Part shown: one piece after another, positions 58,933-64,000 of the stretch
Layout of the letters: every line of letters begins with the position of its first letter
How positions within the stretch are numbered: the stretch's first letter is position 1
Origin: Mycobacterium sp. 852014-50255_SCH5639931
Lineage (GTDB): Bacteria > Actinomycetota > Actinomycetes > Mycobacteriales > Mycobacteriaceae
Reading direction: 5' to 3'
NCBI RefSeq assembly: GCF_001665605.1
Contig: NZ_LZSV01000004.1
Coordinates: forward strand, 124,001 to 188,000
Length of the DNA stretch: 64,000 bases
Notes under the pieces: model-generated
The model's input: the letters and a program-made list of their open reading frames with translations, nothing else
The model's database searches: none
What the model was told of the DNA's origin: nothing
Program-made: the position numbers and the translations under genes

Positions 58933-59097
58933 TTACCAAGGGATCTTCGGGAGCACGTTGGCCACCGCTAGCGCGACGATCACGCCGGCCACCGCAGTAG
59001 CCCAGCAGTCCACCGATATCGAGCCGAGCCTCGCGGGCCGGGCCGACCGTTGCGACGTCTCTTGCTCGCGCCCGTCACTCGGCGCGCCTTCACCCAC
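58933..59097 (-). CDS. 54-residue single-pass membrane peptide
   Basis: A short gene with a good ribosome site (GAGGAG, 8 bases before GTG 59097). The N-terminal half is charged and Ser/Arg-rich ([23 protein letters not shown]), and the C-terminal half is one membrane helix ([23 protein letters not shown]). It ends 4 bp before the YeiH-like gene, so translation is probably coupled. It may be a small accessory subunit of that transporter. The frame is open further upstream to 59259, but that part has no ribosome site. Confidence 0.6.
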   Translation of the reverse strand: MGEGAPSDGREQETSQRSARPARLGSISVDCWATAVAGVIVALAVANVLPKIPW

Positions 59098-59224
59098 GAT
59101 GATTGCTCCTCGTTCACTGTGGCCCTGGGCGCCACATTCTGTGCGAATAGTGGCGTCTTGGGCCGCGGCGACCAAGTGATTGGCTCGCCCTGAATTTAGG
59201 TGGCGTGCGCGGCTCCGGCTCCGG

Positions 59225-60028
59225 TCAGGTTGGCAGGCCGAGCTTCTCGGCATCCGCACGGTACCGGTCCACCCACTCGTCGGAGCGCTGGTCGGCCTGA
59301 CGTGCCAGTACCGGCTCGGGCGCCAGCCGCGGGTCGAGCCCCAACGCCTCCAGGATGGCGGCGACCACCTGAGTCAGGTTGCGCCACAACACCGGATACG
59401 GAATCTCCATGGGCTTGACGTCTTCCTCGGCGAACCAATTCCGCCAGCCCTCGTTCTGGGCGCGCAGCATGGTGACGACGTGCGCGATCGCGCCGGCGTG
59501 ATAGGTAGCGCGCGCATCGCGAGCCGGGTCGGGTCGTCCTCGCCACACTCGCGTCTGCACCGCCCGCCAGAACGACACCGCCTGCGAAATCACGTCGGGG
59601 CGGTACACATAGATGAACAGCGGCTCTTCACCCACCACGTCGGTGATCGCGGCCAGCAGACCGTCGCCGCTGCGATTCGGCAGATTCTTCGCGCGGTTCA
59701 ACAAGAGCGGCGTCTGGTTCCACATCAGCTTGCCGCCCCATATCCCGTTCGGCGTCCTGCCGACCGTGCGGATGTAGTCGCGCCAGATCTCGGGCGGCGC
59801 GAGGTCCGGCGTCCCCGCATCGAGCGGGTCGAGCAGGTTCAGGATCGACTCGTCCTCCACGCCGGCGAACCACTCGCGTGGCTGCGGCGCCTGGCTGGTG
59901 ACCGGCAGGTACTGAAAGAACTCCTGCGGTTCACCGGCGACGCCGGTCGCGCGCAGCGACTCGACCAGCAGTGTGCTGCCGCTCCGCTGGGACGCCAGCA
60001 CCAGGTAGGAGGACGGGGTGCCTGTCAC
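59225..60028 (-). CDS. stf0: Trehalose 2-sulfotransferase Stf0
   Basis: 267-residue PAPS-dependent sulfotransferase that forms trehalose-2-sulfate, the core of sulfolipids. The PAPS 5'-phosphosulfate loop is [13 protein letters not shown] at about residue 13, [11 protein letters not shown] follows, and [11 protein letters not shown] and [18 protein letters not shown] are family hallmarks. M. tuberculosis Rv0295c is collinear. The start is GTG 60026-60028. Neither sulfolipid polyketide synthases nor PapA1/2 are adjacent here, though a PapA-type gene lies at the other end of the window. Confidence 0.95.
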   Translation of the reverse strand: MTGTPSSYLVLASQRSGSTLLVESLRATGVAGEPQEFFQYLPVTSQAPQPREWFAGVEDESILNLLDPLDAGTPDLAPPEIWRDYIRTVGRTPNGIWGGKLMWNQTPLLLNRAKNLPNRSGDGLLAAITDVVGEEPLFIYVYRPDVISQAVSFWRAVQTRVWRGRPDPARDARATYHAGAIAHVVTMLRAQNEGWRNWFAEEDVKPMEIPYPVLWRNLTQVVAAILEALGLDPRLAPEPVLARQADQRSDEWVDRYRADAEKLGLPT

Positions 60029-60640
60029 CGTGTCAGCTTATCCGCACCGAATTGCTCGTGCAGGTGGTGCGTTTATGCTCACCCTGAACGTAACCCTTGC
60101 TGTGAAAAACAATTATCCGAACCGTGTCGGTTGGCGGCGATAGCCGCACGGGACGGTGGCCGTGAGTGCTCAACGAGGTTGTCGGAAGATGGAAACTCGT
60201 CGGACGACGAGTTGCGATTCCGCGTCCCCATCGCCGATGTGCTCCGGGAAGAATGTGACGTTGGCCGCATGCCGCCCCAGTGGTCCCCGCGCCCCGCCGG
60301 GTAGACGTCCCCATGGTCTGAACGCGGTCGCCGCACGACCAGTTGGCAGCGGCCACATCCAGGGATTATGCGTGCCATCGCGGCCGGGTGCGCGGAATGG
60401 CATACGCCTGACCCGAGTCCGGTCGGCCCCTGTCTCGATTTCTTCTCAGTGATTGCAACCCTGACGCGGTCATAGTCTTGACCGTAAATTCCTCGCGTGG
60501 TCTATGCGCACAACGTGACATTGCGGTTCGGCGTGTAAAAAAAGCTGCTTGAGCCAGCTAATTACGAGCAGATTAATTGCGTTAAGAGAATGGAAAACAG
60601 GGTTGAGTCATATGGACGGCAGCCGGGCTGAGCGAGCCCT
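60029..60640. other. Long intergenic region before the yrbE/mce genes
   Basis: 612 bp without a credible gene. The last 130 bp are markedly A/T-rich (TGTAAAAAAAGCTGCTTGAGCCAGCTAATTACG from about 60535) and contain the small inverted repeat GCTG-N7-CAGC. This is probably the promoter and regulatory region of the mce operon. No operator of a known regulator is recognised. Confidence 0.5.
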
Positions 60641-61408
60641 ATGAACGGCGCGACCATCGCGAAGCCCATGAACGCGCTGGGCGATTTCTTCGTGCTCAGC
60701 GCCCAAGCGCTCATCGCCGCGGTGCGGGGCCCGTGGGCGTGGCGGGAGTTGCTCGAGCAGATCTGGTTCGTGGCCCGGGTGTCCATCTTCCCGACGATCA
60801 TGCTGTCCATTCCGTACACGGTCCTCATCGTGTTCGTCCTGAACATCTTGCTGGTCGAGATCGGCGCCGGTGATCTGTCCGGCGCCGGCGCGGGACTGGC
60901 GTCGGTGACGCAGGTCGGGCCGGTCGTGACGGCGATGGTCGTCTCCGGCGCGGGGTCGACTGCGATGTGCGCCGACCTCGGCGCCCGCACCATTCGTGAG
61001 GAAATCGACGCGATGAAGGTGATCGGCGTCGATCCGATTCAGGCCCTGGTGGTTCCCCGCATCATCGCCGCCACATTCGTCGCGGTGTTGTTGTATTCGG
61101 TGGTCGCTGTCACCGGGTTGACGGGTAGCTACGTTTTCGTGGTCTTCGTTCAGCACGTCACCCCCGGCGCGTTCGTCGCAGGAATGACTTTGGTCACCGG
61201 GCTTCCCCAAGTGGTGACATCGCTGATCAAGGCAACGCTGTTCGGGCTGTCGGCGGGTCTGATCGCCTGCTACAAGGGCCTGTCGGTGGGCGGCGGACCG
61301 ACCGGTGTCGGCAACGCCGTCAACGAGACCGTGGTGTTCTCCTTCATGGCGCTGTTCTTCATCAACATCGTGCTCACCGCGCTCGGCGTGAAGGTGACCG
61401 CGAAATGA
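60641..61408 (+). CDS. YrbE-A permease subunit of a Mce lipid importer
   Basis: 255-residue MlaE/YrbE-type integral membrane permease, about five to six helices (FVARVSIFPTIMLSIPYTVLIVFVL, VVPRIIAATFVAVLLYSVVAV, FSFMALFFINIVLTALGV). The conserved cytoplasmic loop is ARTIREEIDAMKVIGVDP. It forms the ABC-like core through which Mce proteins deliver lipids or sterols, with an Mkl/MceG ATPase encoded elsewhere. Start ATG 60641, and it overlaps the next gene by ATGA. Which of the many mce operons this is cannot be decided from the sequence. Confidence 0.9.
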   Translation: MNGATIAKPMNALGDFFVLSAQALIAAVRGPWAWRELLEQIWFVARVSIFPTIMLSIPYTVLIVFVLNILLVEIGAGDLSGAGAGLASVTQVGPVVTAMVVSGAGSTAMCADLGARTIREEIDAMKVIGVDPIQALVVPRIIAATFVAVLLYSVVAVTGLTGSYVFVVFVQHVTPGAFVAGMTLVTGLPQVVTSLIKATLFGLSAGLIACYKGLSVGGGPTGVGNAVNETVVFSFMALFFINIVLTALGVKVTAK

Positions 61409-62253
61409 CCGGCGCGGCAAGGGAACCGTCGTGGTTCGTCACCTTCGGTCCGCGGGTGACCGATTACACCCGCAAGCTGGGCGAGCAGACCGAGTTCTAT
61501 GGGAAGTCTTTGGCGTCGACCGTCGACGCGGTGCGCCGCTACCCCAACGAACTTCTGCGGCTCATCGCCGAGATGGGTATGGGCACAGGGGCTTTGGCGG
61601 TGATCGGGGGGACCGTGGGCATCATCGGCTTCCTTACCCTGACCACCGGCGCGCTGGTCGCGGTGCAGGGCTACGACACGCTGTCCAACGTCGGAGTCGA
61701 GGCGTTGACCGGTTTTCTGTCGGCTTTCTTGAATGTTCGGATGATCGCGCCGTGCACGGCAGGCTTGGCACTGGCAGCCACGATCGGTGCGGGCGCGACG
61801 GCGCAACTGGGGGCGATGCGGATCAACGAGGAGATCGACGCTCTGGAAGTGATGGGTATCCGCGCCATCACGTATCTGTCGTCGACACGGATCATCGCCG
61901 GCATTCTGGTGGTCATCCCGCTCTACGCCGTCGCCGTGCTGATGTCGTTCATCGCCGCCAAGTTCCTGACGATTTACAGCTACGGCCAGTCCCGCGGCGT
62001 ATACGAGCACTACTTCTCCACGTTTCTGCGCCCCACCGACTTGTTCTGGTCGTTCCTGGCGGCCCTGACCATGGCGACGGGTGTGATGGTCGTGCACACC
62101 TACTACGGTTTCACCGCGACTGGTGGTCCCGCCGGGGTGGGCGAGGCTGTCGGTCGTTCAGTGCGGTCATCGATGATCGTCACAGCGTTTGTCTGCCTGG
62201 CGATTTCGTTGTCCGTCTACGGGCAGTCCGGCAACTTCAACCTGTCGGGATGA
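61405..62253 (+). CDS. YrbE-B permease subunit of a Mce lipid importer
   Basis: 282-residue second MlaE-type permease, pairing with YrbE-A. Hydrophobic segments: LAVIGGTVGIIGFLTLTTGALVAV, TAGLALAATIGAGATAQLG, IIAGILVVIPLYAVAVLMSFIAA, FWSFLAALTMATGVMVVHTYYGF. The coupling loop MRINEEIDALEVMGIRAITYL is the ATPase contact. ATG 61405 overlaps the yrbEA stop by 4 bp, and the mce gene starts 5 bp after its stop. Confidence 0.92.
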   Translation: MTGAAREPSWFVTFGPRVTDYTRKLGEQTEFYGKSLASTVDAVRRYPNELLRLIAEMGMGTGALAVIGGTVGIIGFLTLTTGALVAVQGYDTLSNVGVEALTGFLSAFLNVRMIAPCTAGLALAATIGAGATAQLGAMRINEEIDALEVMGIRAITYLSSTRIIAGILVVIPLYAVAVLMSFIAAKFLTIYSYGQSRGVYEHYFSTFLRPTDLFWSFLAALTMATGVMVVHTYYGFTATGGPAGVGEAVGRSVRSSMIVTAFVCLAISLSVYGQSGNFNLSG

Positions 62254-62257
62254 CTGC

Positions 62258-63526
62258 ATGAGCAATCACACCGGGAGCGGACCGCGGCAAAGGAATCGGG
62301 TCCGCCACAGCAGAATCGACCCCGTCTGGTGGGCTCCGACTCTGTTCATCCTGGTCGCGGGAATAGTCGCCTTGACCGCCGGGGCGTTCTCGGGCAAGTT
62401 CCAGGAAACGGTCCCGCTGACGCTGGTGTCGGATCGGGCCGGCCTCGTGATGGAGCAGGGCGCCAAGGTCAAGCTGCGCGGCGTGCAGGTCGGCCAGGTC
62501 GGTTCGGTCGGCACCGACGTGAAAGCGGCTCAGCTGCAACTCAAGATGCAGCCCGGCCCGTTCAAGTTCTTGCCGAGCAACCTCGAGGCCGAGATCAAGT
62601 CGACGACGGCGTTCGGGTCGAAGTACGTCGACCTGATCGTGCCCGAACACCCCAGCGAGACCCCGCTCAAGCCCGGGGCGGTGCTGCATTCGCGGAATGT
62701 CACGGTCGAGGTCAACACCGTTTTCGAGAACCTTCAATCGGTGGTCCATGCGATCGACCCGGCGAAGCTCAACGCGATCTTGTCAGCCTTCTCGGAAGCG
62801 TTGCGCGGCAAGGGGGAACGGATCGGCGAGGCCATCACCGGTGCGAACAACGTGCTGCTGACCGTCAACCCCCGCATGGACACCATCGACAGGGACTGGA
62901 GGCTGTTCGGCAAGACCACGGCGATCTATTCCGATGCCGCGCAGAACATCCTGTCGATCCTGGACTCGGCGACGACGACCAGCGCCACCCTCACCGAAAA
63001 CCAACGCTCGCTCGACACGCTGTTGCTGTCGACGGTCGGCCTGAGCCAGGCCGGCATCAACGTCATCGGCAGGAACGAATCCAACATCGTGCGATCCATC
63101 AACCTGCTCGATCCGACCACGGCGCTGCTGAACAAATATTCGCCGACGTTCACCTGCTTGTTCCAGGGGGCACAGTGGTACGTGGACCACGGAGGCCGGG
63201 ATGCATTGGGCGGCAACGGTTATTCTGTGATCTTGGACGCCGGGCTGCTGTTCGGTGACGACCCCTACCGCTACCCGAAACACCTTCCGAAGACGAACGC
63301 CACCGGCGGCCCGGGGGGCAGGGCCAGCTGTGGGTCGCTGCCCGACCCGAGTGCCAACTTCCCGGTGCGGGCACTCGTCACCGACACCGGATGGGGTGCC
63401 GCCCCGAACGAGATACGTACCAACATGGCCGTCGGCAATCCGTGGTGGGCGAACTGGTTCCCGACCACGAAGAACCCGCCGGAAGCGCCACGCTACTTCT
63501 ACCGTGGGGGACAACCGCCGCCGTGA
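62258..63526 (+). CDS. MceA-type lipid-transfer protein
   Basis: 422 residues, first Mce of the operon. A basic N terminus (RQRNRVRHSRIDP) and one membrane helix (WWAPTLFILVAGIVALTAGAFSG) anchor it. The MCE domain follows (LTLVSDRAGLVMEQGAKVKLRGVQVGQVG... KYVDLIVPEH), then a long helical region (about 150-300) that forms the tunnel of the hexamer. The C-terminal part is NPWWANWFPTTKNPPEAP. Start ATG 62258. The stop overlaps the next start by GTGA. Confidence 0.92.
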   Translation: MSNHTGSGPRQRNRVRHSRIDPVWWAPTLFILVAGIVALTAGAFSGKFQETVPLTLVSDRAGLVMEQGAKVKLRGVQVGQVGSVGTDVKAAQLQLKMQPGPFKFLPSNLEAEIKSTTAFGSKYVDLIVPEHPSETPLKPGAVLHSRNVTVEVNTVFENLQSVVHAIDPAKLNAILSAFSEALRGKGERIGEAITGANNVLLTVNPRMDTIDRDWRLFGKTTAIYSDAAQNILSILDSATTTSATLTENQRSLDTLLLSTVGLSQAGINVIGRNESNIVRSINLLDPTTALLNKYSPTFTCLFQGAQWYVDHGGRDALGGNGYSVILDAGLLFGDDPYRYPKHLPKTNATGGPGGRASCGSLPDPSANFPVRALVTDTGWGAAPNEIRTNMAVGNPWWANWFPTTKNPPEAPRYFYRGGQPPP

Positions 63527-64000
63527 AAAGACGAAAGATGTCCGCCATCATCGTGCGTATCGCGGCTTTCACGGCGGTGTGTGCGGTGTTCACGTTCACG
63601 CTGATCGCCGTGTTCGGCCAGTTTCGGTTCGAGGACCGTACCGGCTACCAGGCGGTGTTCACGAACATCTCCGGCCTGAAGTCCGGCAACTTCGTCCGCA
63701 TCGCGGGGGTGGAGGTCGGCAAGGTCGGGGACCTGCATCTGCAGCGCGACGGCACCGTTGCCATCGGCTTCTCCGTGGACAAAGGTGTGCGCCTCACCGA
63801 GGGCACCAAAGCGGTTGTGCGCTACGAGAATCTGATCGGCGACCGCTACCTCGCGCTCGAGGAGGGGCCGGGCTCCCCACGCCGGCTGCCGGCGGGCGCG
63901 ACGATTCCGTTGGCCCGGACGTCGCCCGCGTTGGACATCGACGCGCTGATCGGTGGGTTCCGGCCGTTGTTCCGGGCGCTGGACCCCGATCAGGTCAACG
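63523..64000 (+). CDS. MceB-type lipid-transfer protein (cut by window edge)
   Basis: The frame is open from GTG 63523 to the right edge, about 159 codons. Membrane helix: IVRIAAFTAVCAVFTFTLIAVFG. The MCE domain follows, with YQAVFTNISGLKSGNFVRIAGVEVGKVG and YENLIGDRYLALEEGPG, the standard MceB pattern. An ATG at 63538 is an alternative start. GTG 63523 overlaps the mceA stop by GTGA, so translation is coupled. Confidence 0.9.
   Translation, partial: MKRRKMSAIIVRIAAFTAVCAVFTFTLIAVFGQFRFEDRTGYQAVFTNISGLKSGNFVRIAGVEVGKVGDLHLQRDGTVAIGFSVDKGVRLTEGTKAVVRYENLIGDRYLALEEGPGSPRRLPAGATIPLARTSPALDIDALIGGFRPLFRALDPDQVN

Noticed and set aside
60079..60452. Overlapping frames of about 100 codons before yrbEA
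   Set aside because: Arg/Ser-rich low-complexity products, no ribosome sites, no family resemblance.

Overview
The window is high-G+C actinobacterial DNA from a slow-growing Mycobacterium, most like the Mycobacterium avium complex or a close relative. The evidence is a complete mycobactin (mbt) cluster, a PPE protein, yrbE/mce genes, the Cfp2 antigen, the SmtB-Zur pair and a gene order I recall as matching the M. tuberculosis Rv2332-Rv2384 region. It departs from that order at several places where extra genes or gene debris sit. Family names and comparisons with M. tuberculosis are from memory, since no search could be run.

Layout. 1-305 is the start of a PapA-type acyltransferase running off the left edge (minus strand). 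After about 850 bp without a gene come a mycothiol-dependent DinB-like enzyme and a TetR regulator, each preceded by a near-identical perfect palindrome (1128-1146, 1953-1971). 2616-25384 is the mycobactin cluster: mbtA on the minus strand, then mbtB-T-C-D-E-F-G-H on the plus strand. The two arms diverge from 98 bp carrying two IdeR-type iron boxes. The plus arm is translationally coupled throughout. MbtB lacks its thioesterase, which is a separate gene, and MbtE is a full two-module protein whose second adenylation domain lacks the amino-acid-anchoring Asp.

25554-28605 holds two tandem Cfp2-like secreted antigens, an ECF41-type sigma factor with its carboxymuconolactone decarboxylase partner and a matching promoter, and a small conserved gene. 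28820-40932 is a conserved housekeeping run: hrcA, dnaJ2, rsmE, phoH, ybeY, corC, era, (amiA2 opposite), recO, uppS and a YbjN-like gene. An extra proline-rich membrane-anchored protein sits between ybeY and corC, bounded by a 22-bp imperfect repeat. 40937-44473 has an alpha/beta hydrolase, zur-smtB and a divergent glyS with a four-cysteine zinc-ribbon-like insertion. 44696-52718 has a PPE gene, a small unknown gene, a TPM-domain membrane protein, dgt, a SodC-like lipoprotein with a shortened active-site loop, dnaG and a small membrane protein.

52870-57765 carries tRNA-Asn followed by a truncated dehydrogenase, malic enzyme (mez), and a cysteine operon cysK-cysE-thioredoxin, with a decayed cysteine desulfurase behind it. 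57810-60028 has a YeiH-type membrane protein coupled to a 54-residue membrane peptide, then a Stf0 trehalose sulfotransferase. After 612 bp without a gene, the first genes of a yrbE-mce lipid-import operon run off the right edge.

How the genes work together. The mbt genes build the salicyl-capped, twice lysine-derived mycobactin under iron control. Zur and SmtB sense zinc next to a possibly zinc-containing GlyRS. CysE and CysK make cysteine next to a membrane thioredoxin. The right end handles sulfated and exogenous lipids.
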